From positions 58,059-122,058 of the forward strand of contig JAMPAJ010000001.1 of NCBI GenBank assembly GCA_023667265.1: a DNA stretch of 64,000 bases. Direction: 5' to 3'. Numbering within the stretch: the stretch's first letter is position 1; every line of letters starts with the position of its first letter. Of the stretch, positions 43,089 to 54,479 are shown piece by piece. The notes under the pieces are model-generated. The model did not search any database and was not told where the DNA came from. It saw nothing but the letters and a program-made list of their open reading frames with translations. The DNA is from Alistipes sp. (GTDB lineage: Bacteria > Bacillota > Clostridia > Oscillospirales > Ruminococcaceae). A program made the translations under genes and the position numbers.

Positions 43089-46000
43089 ATGGTGAATGTT
43101 ACACCTAAGCAGCTGGGAAAAAATGTCAGAATGAGCTTCGGTAAAATTACCGAGCCTCTCGAAATGCCGAACCTTATCGAGGTTCAGAAAAACTCCTACA
43201 AGTGGTTCAGAGAGGACGGCTTGAAGGAAGTTTTCCGGGATATGACGGCAATCACGGACTACAACGGAAATCTCGTCCTCAACTTCAAGGATTACCGCTT
43301 CGACGATACGCCTAAGTATACCCTCGCGGAGTGCAAGTCGAGAGGCGCTACTTATCAGGTCGCAATGAGAGCTACCGCGACTCTTTGCAACAAGGAGACA
43401 GGCGCTATAAGCGAAAGCGAGATCTACATGGGCGACTTCCCGCTCATGACTGACAGCGGTACTTTCGTCATCAACGGCGCTGAGCGTGTTATCGTTTCAC
43501 AGCTTGTTCGTTCGCCCGGAGTTTACTATGCCTTTGAAAAGGACAAGACAGGTAAGGATCTTTTCAGCACGACGGTCATCCCTAACAGAGGCGCATGGCT
43601 CGAGTATGAAATGGATTCCAACGACGTTGTCTATGTACGTATCGACAAGAACAGAAAGATACCGATAACTACCTTTATCCGTGCCCTCGGCGTTGGTACG
43701 GACGAGGAGATATACGAGCTGTTCGGCCCCGACGAGAGACTGAAGCAGACTATCCTGCAAAAGGATCAGACAAAGAACAATTCCGACGCTCTTATCGACG
43801 TTTACAAAAAGCTCCGTCCCGGCGAGCCTCCGACAGTTGAGAGCGCAGTTACTCACCTGAACAACCTCTTCTTCGACGCAAAGAGATACGATCTCTGCCG
43901 CTTCGGAAGATACAAGTATAACAAGAAGCTCGGCATCGCTTCACGTCTTGCAGGTCATACGCTGACCGAGCCTGTTGTAAATCCCATGACAGGCGAGATA
44001 ATGGCGGAAGCAGGCGAGACTGTCACCTACGACAGAGCCTGCGAGATCGAGCAGGCGGGCGTTTACTACGCATTCGTAAAGGTCGAGGCGAAGGAGTACT
44101 ACACCAACGACCGCGGCGAGACCCAGATACGTCTCGTTGAGCGCGTCGCAAAGATAATCGGCAACGGCATGGTCGATATCAGCGGTTATGTTGACTTCGA
44201 TGTTGAAAAGTACGGCATCAACGAAAAGGTCTCCTTCAAGGTTCTTCGGGAGATACTGGAGAACTCCGCAGACGCCGAAGAGCTTGAGGACAATATCAGG
44301 AAAAAGGCTGATGAGCTCGTTCCGAAGCACATTATCCTTGACGATATTTTCGCAACTATCAGCTACTTCATCAACCTCTGCGAGGGCGTAGGTACGGTCG
44401 ACGACATCGACCACCTCGGAAACAGACGTATCCGCTCCGTAGGCGAGCTGCTCCAGAACCAGTTCCGCATCGGCTATGCGCGTATGGAGCGCGGTATCCG
44501 CGAGAGAATGAATATCCAGACTCAGGACGTGAATACTCTCACTCCTCAGACTCTTATCAATATCAGACCTATTTCCTCGGCTATGAAGGAATTCTTCTGC
44601 TCCTCGCCGCTGTCACAGTTCATGGATCAGAACAACCCTCTTGCCGAGCTGACTCACAAGAGAAGACTTTCAGCCCTCGGTCCCGGAGGTCTTTCGAGAG
44701 ACCGTGCCGGATTCGAGGTTCGTGACGTTCACTACAGCCACTACGGCAGAATGTGTCCTATCGAGACCCCTGAAGGTCCGAACATCGGACTTATCTCATA
44801 CCTTGCAACCTTTGCAAGAATAAACGAATACGGCTTCATCGAAGCTCCGTACAGAAGAGTAGACAAGGAAACGGGCGTTGTTACGAACGAGGTCGTTTAC
44901 ATGACTGCCGACGTTGAGGATAACTACGTTGTTGCTCAGGCTAACGAGCCTCTTACTGAGGACGGCAAGCTTGCCCGTCCGAGAGTAAACGCGCGTCACC
45001 GAGACCAGATCCTGGAGTGCGAGCGCGAGATCGTTGACTACATGGATGTTTCGCCGAAAATGGTAGTTTCTGTCGCTACTTCAATGATCCCGTTCCTTGA
45101 AAACGACGACGCTAACCGTGCGCTCATGGGCTCTAACATGCAGAGGCAGGCTGTTCCGCTTCTCAAAACAGAGCGTCCCTTCGTTGGTACAGGTATGGAA
45201 TATAAGGCTGCCGTTGACTCCGGCGTATGTATCGTTTCGGACTGCGACGGTACTGTAAATTATGTTGACGCCGACAAGGTACACGTTATCGGCGACGACG
45301 GAATCGAGCGCAAGTACGAGCTTATCAAGTTCAAGCGCTCAAACCAGGGTACCTGCGTAAACCAGAGACCTATAGTTTCCCTTGGCGAAAAGGTCGCAAA
45401 GGGTCAGGTTCTTGCAGACGGTCCCGCTACGGCAGACGGCGAGATCTCTCTCGGTAAGAACGCTCTCATCGGCTTTATGACCTGGGAGGGCTATAACTAC
45501 GAGGACGCCGTTCTCCTTAACGAGAGACTTGTCCGCGAGGATGTATTCACATCGGTTCATATAGAAGAGTACGAGATCGAGTGCCGTGAGACAAAGCTCG
45601 GCTCGGAGGAGATCACAAGAGATATCCCAAACGTGGGCGAGGACGCTCTTGCAAACCTGGACGAGAACGGTATTATCCGAATCGGTTCTGAGGTTACTGC
45701 AGGCGATATCCTGGTCGGCAAGGTAACTCCTAAGGGCGAGACCGAGCTGACGGCTGAGGAAAGACTGCTCCGCGCTATCTTCGGCGAAAAGGCGCGCGAA
45801 GTCCGCGACAATTCACTTAAAGTACCTCACGGAGAGGCTGGCGTTATCGTTGACGTCAAGGTGTTCACAAGAGAAAACTGCGACGAGCTGTCCGCAGGCG
45901 TAAATATGCGCGTTATCTGCTATATCGCACAGAAGCGTAAGATCACCGTCGGCGATAAGATGGCTGGACGTCACGGAAACAAGGGCGTCGTTTCACGTAT

Positions 46001-46988
46001 TCTTCCCGAGGAGGATATGCCCTTCCTCCCGGACGGCACACCTCTCGACATCGTGCTCAATCCTCTGGGCGTACCTTCACGTATGAATATCGGTCAGGTT
46101 CTTGAAGTCCACCTCGGTATGGCTTGTAAGGCGCTGGGCTGGCACATAATGACTCCCGTATTCGACGGTGCACATGAGGACGACATCCGCGACTGCTTCC
46201 GCATGGCTGACGAACACAGCCGGGAGCATAGGGACGATATGTTCGAGCTCAACTCCATGGATAAGGTCATCAACCCCAATGCCCTGGAATTCAAGGAGGA
46301 TTGTAAGTTTACACTGTACGACGGACGTACCGGTGAAAAGTTTGACAACAGAGTTACCGTGGGCTATATGTACTACCTCAAGCTCCACCACCTGGTCGAC
46401 GATAAGATCCACGCGCGTTCCGTTGGCCCGTACGCTCTCGTTACGCAGCAGCCTCTGGGCGGTAAGGCTCAGTTCGGCGGTCAGCGTTTCGGCGAGATGG
46501 AGGTTTGGGCTCTGGAGGCTTACGGCGCAGCTTATACTCTCCAGGAGATCCTGACCGTCAAGTCCGACGATACTATCGGACGTGTAAATACCTATGAGGC
46601 GATCGTTAAGGGTCAGAACGTTCCTACACCCGGAATCCCTGAGTCATTCAAGGTTCTTATCAAGGAGATGCAGTCTCTTGGTCTCGACGTCAAGGTGCTT
46701 GACGCCGACCAGGAGGAGATAGACCTCAAGCAGAACTTCGATGACGATCCTATACCTTCAAGAGATTCCTTCGCTGACGAGGAAACTGCCGATCCCGGAC
46801 AGTACAACGAAAGCGATATGGGCGACGCAGGCTTCGGCATGGGCGACGAGGACGAGGATTTCGACGGCATGGACGCCGACGAGTCATTCAGCTTTGATGA
46901 GGACGAGGAGGATATCTTCAGCGGCGACGACGCTTCTGAGGACGACGACTTCAGCGACCTCGCTCTTGACGATTCCTTTGATGATTGA
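43089..46988 (+). CDS. rpoB: DNA-directed RNA polymerase beta subunit
   Basis: This is the 1299-residue beta subunit of RNA polymerase. Conserved regions include [15 protein letters not shown], the rifampicin-pocket segment [20 protein letters not shown] followed by [13 protein letters not shown], and [20 protein letters not shown]. The C-terminus carries an extra, very acidic tail (about 1230-1299, rich in Asp/Glu/Gly with [11 protein letters not shown] and [12 protein letters not shown]), beyond the usual end near LKQNF. The rifampicin region reads as wild type by eye. It is preceded by its own consensus promoter and not by rplJ-rplL, the usual neighbours. Confidence 0.98.
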   Translation: MVNVTPKQLGKNVRMSFGKITEPLEMPNLIEVQKNSYKWFREDGLKEVFRDMTAITDYNGNLVLNFKDYRFDDTPKYTLAECKSRGATYQVAMRATATLCNKETGAISESEIYMGDFPLMTDSGTFVINGAERVIVSQLVRSPGVYYAFEKDKTGKDLFSTTVIPNRGAWLEYEMDSNDVVYVRIDKNRKIPITTFIRALGVGTDEEIYELFGPDERLKQTILQKDQTKNNSDALIDVYKKLRPGEPPTVESAVTHLNNLFFDAKRYDLCRFGRYKYNKKLGIASRLAGHTLTEPVVNPMTGEIMAEAGETVTYDRACEIEQAGVYYAFVKVEAKEYYTNDRGETQIRLVERVAKIIGNGMVDISGYVDFDVEKYGINEKVSFKVLREILENSADAEELEDNIRKKADELVPKHIILDDIFATISYFINLCEGVGTVDDIDHLGNRRIRSVGELLQNQFRIGYARMERGIRERMNIQTQDVNTLTPQTLINIRPISSAMKEFFCSSPLSQFMDQNNPLAELTHKRRLSALGPGGLSRDRAGFEVRDVHYSHYGRMCPIETPEGPNIGLISYLATFARINEYGFIEAPYRRVDKETGVVTNEVVYMTADVEDNYVVAQANEPLTEDGKLARPRVNARHRDQILECEREIVDYMDVSPKMVVSVATSMIPFLENDDANRALMGSNMQRQAVPLLKTERPFVGTGMEYKAAVDSGVCIVSDCDGTVNYVDADKVHVIGDDGIERKYELIKFKRSNQGTCVNQRPIVSLGEKVAKGQVLADGPATADGEISLGKNALIGFMTWEGYNYEDAVLLNERLVREDVFTSVHIEEYEIECRETKLGSEEITRDIPNVGEDALANLDENGIIRIGSEVTAGDILVGKVTPKGETELTAEERLLRAIFGEKAREVRDNSLKVPHGEAGVIVDVKVFTRENCDELSAGVNMRVICYIAQKRKITVGDKMAGRHGNKGVVSRILPEEDMPFLPDGTPLDIVLNPLGVPSRMNIGQVLEVHLGMACKALGWHIMTPVFDGAHEDDIRDCFRMADEHSREHRDDMFELNSMDKVINPNALEFKEDCKFTLYDGRTGEKFDNRVTVGYMYYLKLHHLVDDKIHARSVGPYALVTQQPLGGKAQFGGQRFGEMEVWALEAYGAAYTLQEILTVKSDDTIGRVNTYEAIVKGQNVPTPGIPESFKVLIKEMQSLGLDVKVLDADQEEIDLKQNFDDDPIPSRDSFADEETADPGQYNESDMGDAGFGMGDEDEDFDGMDADESFSFDEDEEDIFSGDDASEDDDFSDLALDDSFDD

Positions 46989-47059
46989 TTACAATAAACA
47001 GCAGGGCGGCGGACACTGTCCGCTGCTCGGTCAAGCGTTAAATTGCAGGAGGTAGCAGT

Positions 47060-50000
47060 TTGGAATTTAATACTTTTGATTCAATAAAGATCGGTCTGGC
47101 ATCACCGGAACAGATAAGAAGCTGGTCATACGGCGCTGTTGAGAGACCTGAAACTATAAATTACAGAACGCAGAAGCCGGAAAGAGACGGTCTTTTCTGC
47201 GAAAAGATATTCGGACCTACAAAGGACTGGGAGTGCCACTGCGGAAAGTTCAAGAAGATCCGCTTCAAGGGCAAGGTCTGCGACCGCTGCGGAGTTGAGG
47301 TAACACGTGCGAGAGTCCGCCGTGAGAGAATGGGTCATATCGAGCTTGCAGCTCCTGTTTCCCATATCTGGTACTTCAAGGGTACACCTTCACGTATCGG
47401 TCAGGTTCTTGAGATCTCACAGAAGCGTCTGGAGGAAGTACTTTACTTCACAAAGTATATCGTAACAGATCCCGGCAGCACAAATCTTGAAAAGAAGCAG
47501 CTTCTCTCGGAGAAGGAGTATCTTGACTATCTGGGCAAGTACGGCGACGATTTCAAGGCTGAAATGGGCGCGGAGGCTATCAAGAAGCTGCTCTGCGAGT
47601 ACGACCCGGACAGATACGACTCACAGAAGAGACGTCTTGTGGAAATGGGCAAAATTTCCCTTGGCGGCGGAAGAGTCCAGTGCTTCAACAATCCTATGGA
47701 GTGTCAGTGCGACGAGTGCGCCGCATTTGCAGAGCTGGAGGACGTTCAGTGGAAGAACAATCTTGAGCTTTGCGCCGACGACCTGAAAAACGAGCTGGTT
47801 GGTCTTCCCACCGGTCAGAAAAGGGTAAAGCTTGTAAAGAGACTCCAGATCATCGAGGCATTCCGCCTTTCCGGAAATAAGCCTCAGTGGATGGTAATGG
47901 ACGTTGTTCCCGTTATTCCTCCTGATCTCCGTCCTATGATAATGCTGGACGGCGGACGTTATGCCACATCCGATCTGAACGATCTTTACAGACGTGTTAT
48001 AAACAGAAACAACAGACTGAAGAGAATGCTTGAGCTTGAAGCTCCCGATATTATCGTGAGAAACGAGAAGCGTATGCTCCAGGAGGCTGTTGACGCCCTT
48101 ATCGACAACGGCAGACACGGCAGACCTGTTACAGGTCCGAGCAACCGCGCGCTGAAATCCCTTTCCGATATGCTTAAAGGTAAGCAGGGACGTTTCCGTC
48201 AGAACCTGCTCGGTAAGCGTGTCGACTATTCCGGACGTTCCGTTATCGTTGTAGGTCCTGAGCTGAAAATGTACCAGTGCGGTCTCCCAAAGGAGATGGC
48301 TCTGGAGCTGTTCAAGCCCTTCGTCCTCAAAAGACTGGTGGACAAGAAGGCTATCGCCAATATCAAGTCCGCAAGAAAGCTTATCGACCGTGCCGACAAT
48401 AAGGTATGGGATGCTCTGGAGGACGTTATCAAGGATCACCCTGTAATGCTCAACCGTGCTCCTACGCTTCACCGTCTCGGTATTCAGGCATTTGAGCCTA
48501 TCCTGGTCGAGGGTCGTGCTATCAAGCTCCACCCGCTTGTATGTTCCGCCTTCAACGCTGACTTCGACGGCGACCAGATGGCTGTTCATCTTCCCCTTTC
48601 GGCAGAGGCTCAGGCGGAGGCGCGTTTCCTCATGCTTGCCGCTAACAACCTGCTTAAGCCCTCGGACGGAAAGCCTGTTGCCGTACCGTCTCAGGATATG
48701 GTTCTCGGTTCCTACTATCTTACTATGGATAAGCCCGGCGAGCCAGGAGAAGGCAAGGTGTTCCGCGATATCAACGAGGCTCTTATGGCTTACTATGAGC
48801 ACGATGTTTCGCTCCACGCAAACATCAAGGTAAAGATAACAAAGGACATCGGCGACAAGAAGGTCTCAAAGATCATCGACGCAACTGTCGGCAGACTTAT
48901 TTTCAACGAAAATATTCCCCAGAATCTGGGATATGTAGACAGAACAAATTCTGACAAGCAGTTCGACCTTGAGGTCGCATTCCTTGTCGGCAAGAAGCAG
49001 CTTTCCGATATTATCGAACGCTGCATCAAGATACACGGCACAACGACTACCTCGGAGGTTCTTGACAGGATCAAGGCTCTGGGATATAAATACTCCACAA
49101 GAGCAGCTCTTACCGTTGCTGTATGCGATGCCACGATACCTCCCCAGAAAAAGGAGATACTGGCTCAGGCGGACGAGGCTGTTCAGGAGATCACAAACGA
49201 GTACAACTTCGGCTATATTTCGGCTCAGGAGAAGTCTGCAAAGATAGTTTCACTGTGGACGAATACTACAGACGCCGTTACAAACGCCCTGAAGTCAAAC
49301 TTCGACAGATACAATCCTATCTGGATGATGGCTGACTCCGGCGCCCGTGGTTCGATCTCACAGATCCGTCAGCTTGCAGGTATGCGTGGACTTATCGCCA
49401 ATACCTCCGGTGCGGTAATCGAAATTCCTATCAGAGCCAACTACCGTGAAGGTCTTAACATTCTGGAATACTTTATCGCGTCGCGAGGCGCTCGTAAGGG
49501 TCTGGCTGATACGGCGCTCCGTACCGCCGACTCAGGTTATCTGACGCGTCGTCTTGTTGACGTTTCTCAGGACGTTATTATCCGTGAGGAGGACTGCGGC
49601 ACTACCGACGGTATCGAGGTTTACGAGATCAAGAACGGCAACGAAGTCGTTGAGCCCTTTGCAGAGCGTCTTGTGGGACGTTTCCTGGCTGACGACCTCC
49701 GCGACGAGACAGGAGAGCTTATCGTCTCCAGAAACAGACTCATTACCGATGCCGATGCCAAGAAGATCATCGACGCAGGCGTTGAGAAGATCAAGATACG
49801 TTCAGTGCTCAACTGTAAGGCAAGAACAGGTGTTTGTGCAAAGTGCTATGGTGCAAACCTGGCGTTCAACAACATCGTTTCTGTCGGTGAGGCTGTCGGC
49901 GTTATTGCTGCTCAGTCTATCGGTGAGCCCGGTACACAGCTTACAATGAGAACGTTCCATACCGGCGGTGTTGCTTCCGCGGACGCCGAGGATATCACGC

Positions 50001-50788
50001 AGGGTCTTCCCCGTGTTGAGGAGCTCTTCGAGAGCAGACGTCCCAAGGGCGCTGCTATCCTCTCCAGGATCTCAGGAAGGATCCATATTGAGGAGATCAA
50101 AACTACACGTAATATCGTCGTTACAAACGATGAGACAGGCGAGGCGGAGAACTATATGATCCCCTACAACTTCAAGATCCGCGTAACAGAGGGTCAGGAG
50201 ATCACAAAGGGAACACGTCTTACCGAGGGTAATATCTATCCTGCCGACATTCTCAATATCCTGGGAACTATGGAGGTTCAGAACTATATCATTAACGAGG
50301 TACAGAAGGTTTACCGTCTCCAGGGTGTTGATATCAACGATAAGCACATTGAAGTTATCGTTCGCCAGATGCTGAGAAAGGTGAAGATCGAGGAGAGCGG
50401 TTCAAGCTATCTGCTTCCGGGAACTCTCGTTGACAGCAAGGAGATCGACGCTATCAACAGCGAGCTTCAGGCAAGGATCGACTCCGGCGAGGAGGATCTC
50501 CAGCTCGTTACCTATTCTCCCGTGCTCCAGGGTATCACTAAGGCTTCCTCCAATTCTGACAGCTTTATGTCTGCGGCTTCGTTCCAGGAGACTACAAAGG
50601 CTCTTACCGACGCTGCTATCAGAGGAAAGAGCGATAAGCTTCTCGGTCTTAAAGAAAACGTTATTATCGGTAAGCTTATTCCTGCCGGAACGGGTATGGA
50701 TTGCTACAACCAGGTCAAGGTGGTCAGAACGGACGCTCCGACGGAGCATCCGGCTGCTCCTGCGGCAGCTGCTGCACCGATGGTCTGA
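47060..50788 (+). CDS. rpoC: DNA-directed RNA polymerase beta' subunit
   Basis: The start is TTG at 47060, 7 bases after AGGAGG (47047-47052), giving [20 protein letters not shown]. The 1242-residue chain has the N-terminal zinc finger ([19 protein letters not shown]), the catalytic NADFDGDQM near residues 499-507 that holds the active-site magnesium, the bridge-helix and trigger-loop region ([17 protein letters not shown]), and a second zinc site ([13 protein letters not shown]). It ends in a short Ala/Pro-rich tail. A GC-rich hairpin (about 47007-47028) lies in the 71-base gap after rpoB. Confidence 0.98.
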   Translation: MEFNTFDSIKIGLASPEQIRSWSYGAVERPETINYRTQKPERDGLFCEKIFGPTKDWECHCGKFKKIRFKGKVCDRCGVEVTRARVRRERMGHIELAAPVSHIWYFKGTPSRIGQVLEISQKRLEEVLYFTKYIVTDPGSTNLEKKQLLSEKEYLDYLGKYGDDFKAEMGAEAIKKLLCEYDPDRYDSQKRRLVEMGKISLGGGRVQCFNNPMECQCDECAAFAELEDVQWKNNLELCADDLKNELVGLPTGQKRVKLVKRLQIIEAFRLSGNKPQWMVMDVVPVIPPDLRPMIMLDGGRYATSDLNDLYRRVINRNNRLKRMLELEAPDIIVRNEKRMLQEAVDALIDNGRHGRPVTGPSNRALKSLSDMLKGKQGRFRQNLLGKRVDYSGRSVIVVGPELKMYQCGLPKEMALELFKPFVLKRLVDKKAIANIKSARKLIDRADNKVWDALEDVIKDHPVMLNRAPTLHRLGIQAFEPILVEGRAIKLHPLVCSAFNADFDGDQMAVHLPLSAEAQAEARFLMLAANNLLKPSDGKPVAVPSQDMVLGSYYLTMDKPGEPGEGKVFRDINEALMAYYEHDVSLHANIKVKITKDIGDKKVSKIIDATVGRLIFNENIPQNLGYVDRTNSDKQFDLEVAFLVGKKQLSDIIERCIKIHGTTTTSEVLDRIKALGYKYSTRAALTVAVCDATIPPQKKEILAQADEAVQEITNEYNFGYISAQEKSAKIVSLWTNTTDAVTNALKSNFDRYNPIWMMADSGARGSISQIRQLAGMRGLIANTSGAVIEIPIRANYREGLNILEYFIASRGARKGLADTALRTADSGYLTRRLVDVSQDVIIREEDCGTTDGIEVYEIKNGNEVVEPFAERLVGRFLADDLRDETGELIVSRNRLITDADAKKIIDAGVEKIKIRSVLNCKARTGVCAKCYGANLAFNNIVSVGEAVGVIAAQSIGEPGTQLTMRTFHTGGVASADAEDITQGLPRVEELFESRRPKGAAILSRISGRIHIEEIKTTRNIVVTNDETGEAENYMIPYNFKIRVTEGQEITKGTRLTEGNIYPADILNILGTMEVQNYIINEVQKVYRLQGVDINDKHIEVIVRQMLRKVKIEESGSSYLLPGTLVDSKEIDAINSELQARIDSGEEDLQLVTYSPVLQGITKASSNSDSFMSAASFQETTKALTDAAIRGKSDKLLGLKENVIIGKLIPAGTGMDCYNQVKVVRTDAPTEHPAAPAAAAAPMV

Positions 50789-50800
50789 GATAAAAATTTT

Positions 50801-50826
50801 AAAGAGGGCTGCAAAAGCCCTCTTTT
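50801..50826 (+). terminator. Terminator of rpoBC
   Basis: AAAGAGGGCT / AGCCCTCTTT stem with a 5-base loop, ending in TTTTCAT. Confidence 0.9.
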
Positions 50827-50845
50827 CATAAAAACAGGTGAAATT

Positions 50846-51100
50846 ATGGAATATACTTATAAGACAAAAATGGTCTGCTCTCAGGAGATAAACTTCGATA
50901 TTGAGGGCGACGTCATTACGAATGTACGTTTTTCAGGCGGCTGCAACGGCAATCTTAAAGCTGTGTCGAAGCTGGTTGACGGTATGACTGTTGAGGAGAT
51001 AGAGGCTAAACTGAAAGGCAATCTCTGCGGCAGACGCCCTACATCCTGCGCCGATCAGCTTGCAATAGCTGTCAGAGAGGCGTATGATTCGCAGAATTAA
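50846..51100 (+). CDS. TSCPD domain-containing small protein
   Basis: The 84-residue protein matches the short TSCPD-domain family (TIGR03905-like): YKTKMVCSQEINFDIEGD, VRFSGGCNGNLKAV, LCGRRPTSCADQLA. The TSCPD-like motif here is TSCADQL. The domain also occurs at the C-terminus of B12-dependent ribonucleotide reductases, where it may bind metal through its cysteines; this stand-alone form has three or four well-placed cysteines. Function is unknown. It follows the rpoC terminator and has its own GTG-rich leader with an AGGTG ribosome site. Confidence 0.82.
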   Translation: MEYTYKTKMVCSQEINFDIEGDVITNVRFSGGCNGNLKAVSKLVDGMTVEEIEAKLKGNLCGRRPTSCADQLAIAVREAYDSQN

Positions 51101-51150
51101 AGCAGCACCGCACAAAGCACGTCTGACGACTTTCAAAGTGCTGCCTTAAA

Positions 51151-51190
51151 ATTAACGCTGCCGGATTTTTCGGCAGCGTTAATTGTTTTT
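51151..51190. terminator. Bidirectional terminator
   Basis: A perfect 13-bp stem ATTAACGCTGCCG / CGGCAGCGTTAAT with loop GATTTTT is followed by TGTTTTTATT. It separates the TSCPD gene from the convergent lipid-kinase gene. Confidence 0.9.
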
Positions 51191-51209
51191 ATTAGCTTTG
51201 ATCGGCGCT

Positions 51210-52142
51210 CTATTCATTCACAACCGGCTCAGAAAAAACAGAATCCGGCTCGCTAACCACAAAGGGAATTGCCTGTTTCAGGTTCTGGATACGGTTGACC
51301 TCGGCATCCCCGCCAAATTCGCCGTCGAGAGTCCAGGAAATTTTGGTATCGCAAAGGGAAGTGAATGTAATGTCGCTTGTGCGGAAAAATCGTATATACT
51401 CCCTGTCGATTTCCTCCGAAATGTTCAGCAGAGAGTGAATTATTCTCTGGAGCTGCATCGGGTTAGAGGGCATCTTTATGAGCATGACTTCAAAAAGTCC
51501 GTCGTTTAGCTGGAAATCGTTCATGGACAGCAGCCCTGCAATAGAACCCGTATTAGATACCATGCCGAAAATGTAGTTGTCCTCAACGACTTCGCCGTTG
51601 CACTCAATGCGCATTCTTTTCGGGCGGAGCGTATGCAGTTGGGTTATGCCGTTCAGCACGTATGCGATATGTCCGAAGATGTTTTTTACGTTCTGTGAGG
51701 TCTCGTAGGTCACATTTGTGAATGCTCCGAAAGCGGCGATATATGTGAAATATTTGTCGTTGAACATTCCGATGTCTATGTCCTTTGGCGAGCCGCTGAT
51801 GATCCAGTCCGCAGCCTTGAGGGGAAGCTTCGGGATCCCAAGACTCCGGGCAAAATCGTTTGTCGAGCCGGCAGGTATATAGCCCACCGGAATTTTCTTG
51901 GAGCTTTTCATGAGACCGTGGATACACTGGCTGAGAGTTCCGTCGCCTCCTGTGCATACAAGGATATCAAAATCATTTTCGCAGGCATACTGAGCGCGTT
52001 CGGATGCATCGTCGGCACTCTGGGTCACGTGAATTGTTACCTCGTAGTCAGCCTTATTGAATTTATTTATTATTTCGCCAAGTTTTTCGCCAATGTTGGC
52101 GCGTCCTGCCACAAGATTTGCGATAAAGTACATTTTTTTCAT
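51210..52142 (-). CDS. Diacylglycerol kinase-family lipid kinase (YegS/DgkB type)
   Basis: This 310-residue cytosolic kinase phosphorylates diacylglycerol or a related lipid. The nucleotide-binding GGDGT motif is in LVCTGGDGTLSQCIHGL, followed by GYIPAGSTNDFARSLG, both diagnostic. The N-terminal motif reads NLVAGR instead of the usual NPxSG. The C-terminal beta-rich domain ends with a DGEFGGDAEV segment. The ATG at 52142 is preceded by a GGAGG-type site on the minus strand. Confidence 0.92.
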   Translation of the reverse strand: MKKMYFIANLVAGRANIGEKLGEIINKFNKADYEVTIHVTQSADDASERAQYACENDFDILVCTGGDGTLSQCIHGLMKSSKKIPVGYIPAGSTNDFARSLGIPKLPLKAADWIISGSPKDIDIGMFNDKYFTYIAAFGAFTNVTYETSQNVKNIFGHIAYVLNGITQLHTLRPKRMRIECNGEVVEDNYIFGMVSNTGSIAGLLSMNDFQLNDGLFEVMLIKMPSNPMQLQRIIHSLLNISEEIDREYIRFFRTSDITFTSLCDTKISWTLDGEFGGDAEVNRIQNLKQAIPFVVSEPDSVFSEPVVNE

Positions 52143-52272
52143 ATTGGTCCTCCGGAGATGGATAGTTGGCGGAATTTCCGCGAATATGTGACTATACCTA
52201 TATTATATAACATCCGGCGTAAGAATGCAAGAGTTGAAATATAATTAAAAAATAAAATTTTATTCAAAACCC

Positions 52273-52301
52273 TTGACAAATGTAAATAAGTGTGTTATAA
52301 T
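52273..52301 (+). promoter_or_regulatory. Promoter of tRNA-Gln
   Basis: TTGACA (52273-52278), 17-base spacer, TATAAT (52296-52301), ending 30 bases upstream of the tRNA. Confidence 0.85.
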
Positions 52302-52330
52302 AATAAAGCTGAATAAATCAGTTACGACAC

Positions 52331-52406
52331 TGGGGTGTCGCCAAGCGGTAAGGCAACGGACTCTGACTCCGTCACTTCCGGGGTTCGAATCCCTGCACCC
52401 CAACCA
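52331..52406 (+). tRNA. tRNA-Gln (anticodon CTG), CCA encoded
   Basis: The acceptor stem TGGGGTG pairs with CACCCCA over 7 bp. The anticodon stem ACGGA/TCCGT holds the loop CTCTGAC, so the anticodon is CTG (reads CAG, glutamine). The T-arm is CGGGG-TTCGAAT-CCCTG. Discriminator A at 52403 is followed by a genomic CCA. The AT-rich accessory region starts directly downstream. Confidence 0.93.
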
Positions 52407-52434
52407 TATTGGTACAATAAAATAGATGTCCACC

Positions 52435-52464
52435 CGAAAAACCGCTAAATATAGCGGTTTTTCG
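52435..52464 (+). terminator. Terminator after tRNA-Gln
   Basis: A perfect 13-bp stem CGAAAAACCGCTA / TAGCGGTTTTTCG with loop AATA; the T-run lies in the 3' arm. Confidence 0.85.
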
Positions 52465-52542
52465 ACGTTAAGAGGGCGAAATTTTTTAGTGTAAAACCGT
52501 AGTGCCAGCTATTCTTAACGAAGAATAAAGTCTTATGTAGTA

Positions 52543-52564
52543 CCCGTAAGTTTAAACTTACGGG
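52543..52564. terminator. Palindromic terminator next to the recombinase gene
   Basis: The 22-base perfect palindrome CCCGTAAGTTTAAACTTACGGG, followed by ATTTTTGTTT, lies 9 bases past the 3' end of the minus-strand recombinase gene. Confidence 0.6.
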
Positions 52565-52572
52565 ATTTTTGT

Positions 52573-54177
52573 TTATGATTGGTGTGTTTCAACCTCAAAT
52601 GTGTAGTGGATTACGATAGTGTTCCCGCAAGTCCTTGAATACTTTTCAGGCTTTTCGTAAACCTCAATTCTGCGTATAAACGTCTTGAGCAGTTCAGGGG
52701 TAAGCTTAGGCATCTCCATGTATTCTTTTGCCTTTTCCATAAACTTTCTGATGCAATCCTCTCGGAGGTTAACACTGTCTATTTGCGATTCAAGTTCAAG
52801 CAACTTTGATTTAAGCTGCGATTGCTCCTGTTCGTAGCCGTTTGCGAGGGAGTCGTAGCGTTCGGGAGTGATTCTGCCTGTAACTCTGTCCTCATATAAA
52901 CAGCGTATGACATTATCAAGCTGAGTTACCCTTGCACCAATCTGAGCCATTTCACGTTTCGATTCCTTCATGAATTTTCTTGCCTCGGCTTCGCCGTTCT
53001 TGGCAGCCATTTCATAAAATTTTTCCGAATCGTTCCTTGCGAAATCTGTCATAGACTTGAGGTTTTCAAGAACGATATGCTCCAAAATCTGCTCTCTGAT
53101 ATAATGGCAAGTGCAGTCGGTTATACGGTTTCTATAGCTTGAGCACGTAAAACTGTTCTTTTCTTCTATTTTATTTCTGATAAGATAAAGCCGTTTGCCG
53201 CAGTCGCCGCAGTATAAATATCCTGCAAACATATCCATCTCCCCATGTTTACCGGGACGTTTCCGACCTTCAAAATGCTTTTGAACCAAATCAAAAGTTT
53301 TTCTGTCGACTATAGCTTCGTGAGTATTCTCAAAAATCAACATGTTTTCATTGTCATTTTTTATGCGTTTTTTCAGCTTATTAGACTTGCTGTAGGTTTG
53401 AAAATTCACAGTATCGCCACAATATATACGATTTGAAAGCATAAATCTGATAGTTCCACGATACCATTGATATGGTTTGTCAATATTCAATCCTCTGGTT
53501 TTGCGGCCTGTTTTTCTAAACGCATAAACACCCGGCGAAAGTATTTCTTCCTCGCTAAATTTGGCGCAGATCTTTCTTATTCCGATGCCGTTTGCATACA
53601 TTTCAAAGATTCGTTTTACTATCGGCGCAGCTTCGGGATCAGGCAGCAGTTTTTTAGGATCATCGGGATTTTTCATATATCCGTATGGTATGTTAGTCCC
53701 GACACGCTCTCCGCGTTCACCCTTTGATCGCTGAACAGCCCTGATTTTCCGACTTGTATCCCTTGCGTACAGGTCGTTAAAGTAGTTGCGGATTCCGGCA
53801 TAATCGCTTGTGCCGTTAGCGCTGTCCACGCCGTCGTTTACGGCGATAAAGCGTACATCGTACTGCGGAAAGGTCACTTCCATTAGCATACCCGTCTGTA
53901 AATAGTCCCTGCCAAGCCTTGACTGATCCTTAACAATAACCGCTGAAACATTGTTGTTTTCCACTTCAGTCATCATTTCCTTAAACGCCGGACGGTTGAA
54001 ATTAGCTCCCGAATAGCCGTCGTCAACGTAAAATTGACAGTTTAAAAAGCCATGATCGTCGGCATATTTTTGAAGAATAATCTTCTGATTTTCTATCGAC
54101 AGCGACTCGCCGTCCCTCATATCCTCCTGCGATAAACGGCAGTACAGCGCTGTAATTTTCCGGTTTGAATTAGACAT
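52573..54177 (-). CDS. Large serine recombinase (site-specific integrase)
   Basis: The frame is open to 54228, but ATG at 54177 with AAAGGA 9 bases upstream gives MSNSNRKITALYCRLS, the normal start for this family (534 residues). The catalytic N-terminal resolvase domain shows the active-site serine in YCRLSQED, with VVDDGYSGANFNRP-type and KDQSRLGRDYLQTG motifs. The recombinase domain follows (IPYGYMKNPDD; IRFMLSNRIYCGD). A zinc-ribbon domain has CGDCGKRL and later Cys pairs, and a coiled coil spans about 390-480. It would integrate and excise the island. Similar proteins occur in Tn4451-like and Tn5397-like elements of Clostridia. Confidence 0.93.
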   Translation of the reverse strand: MSNSNRKITALYCRLSQEDMRDGESLSIENQKIILQKYADDHGFLNCQFYVDDGYSGANFNRPAFKEMMTEVENNNVSAVIVKDQSRLGRDYLQTGMLMEVTFPQYDVRFIAVNDGVDSANGTSDYAGIRNYFNDLYARDTSRKIRAVQRSKGERGERVGTNIPYGYMKNPDDPKKLLPDPEAAPIVKRIFEMYANGIGIRKICAKFSEEEILSPGVYAFRKTGRKTRGLNIDKPYQWYRGTIRFMLSNRIYCGDTVNFQTYSKSNKLKKRIKNDNENMLIFENTHEAIVDRKTFDLVQKHFEGRKRPGKHGEMDMFAGYLYCGDCGKRLYLIRNKIEEKNSFTCSSYRNRITDCTCHYIREQILEHIVLENLKSMTDFARNDSEKFYEMAAKNGEAEARKFMKESKREMAQIGARVTQLDNVIRCLYEDRVTGRITPERYDSLANGYEQEQSQLKSKLLELESQIDSVNLREDCIRKFMEKAKEYMEMPKLTPELLKTFIRRIEVYEKPEKYSRTCGNTIVIHYTFEVETHQS

Positions 54178-54278
54178 ATCTATCCATCCTTTCGTAGTCT
54201 GTGAATTTTCAAACCGAATAGGATGCACTTACAGTATATCACTATCCGGCTTGAAAGTCCAGAAAATTTTTGAATATT

Positions 54279-54473
54279 TTACTTGCCGTTAACAAGATAA
54301 GCCAGCAGTTCCGAGACCTTTTTAGGGTTGTAATCAACATCCGACTTTGGCATAACGGATATGATCTTGTAATTCACCCCATCGACTGCAATATTGCTAT
54401 GCAAATATTCATGACGGCGGCGGTGCTGACTTGAGCCTGTATCGTCCTGTACTTCTTTGTAAACATTTTGCAT
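54279..54473 (-). CDS. Small unknown protein of the mobile element
   Basis: This 64-residue protein has a basic central part (SSQHRRRHEYLH) and a C-terminal helix (KKVSELLAYLVNGK). The ATG has an AAGGAGG site upstream on the minus strand. It lies about 100 bases before the recombinase gene on the same strand, a position often taken by small excisionase-like or transposon-encoded proteins. The middle part (VDGVNYKIISVMPK) looks like a short beta hairpin. I cannot assign a family; a recombination directionality factor is only one possibility. Confidence 0.55.
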   Translation of the reverse strand: MQNVYKEVQDDTGSSQHRRRHEYLHSNIAVDGVNYKIISVMPKSDVDYNPKKVSELLAYLVNGK

Positions 54474-54479
54474 ACATGA

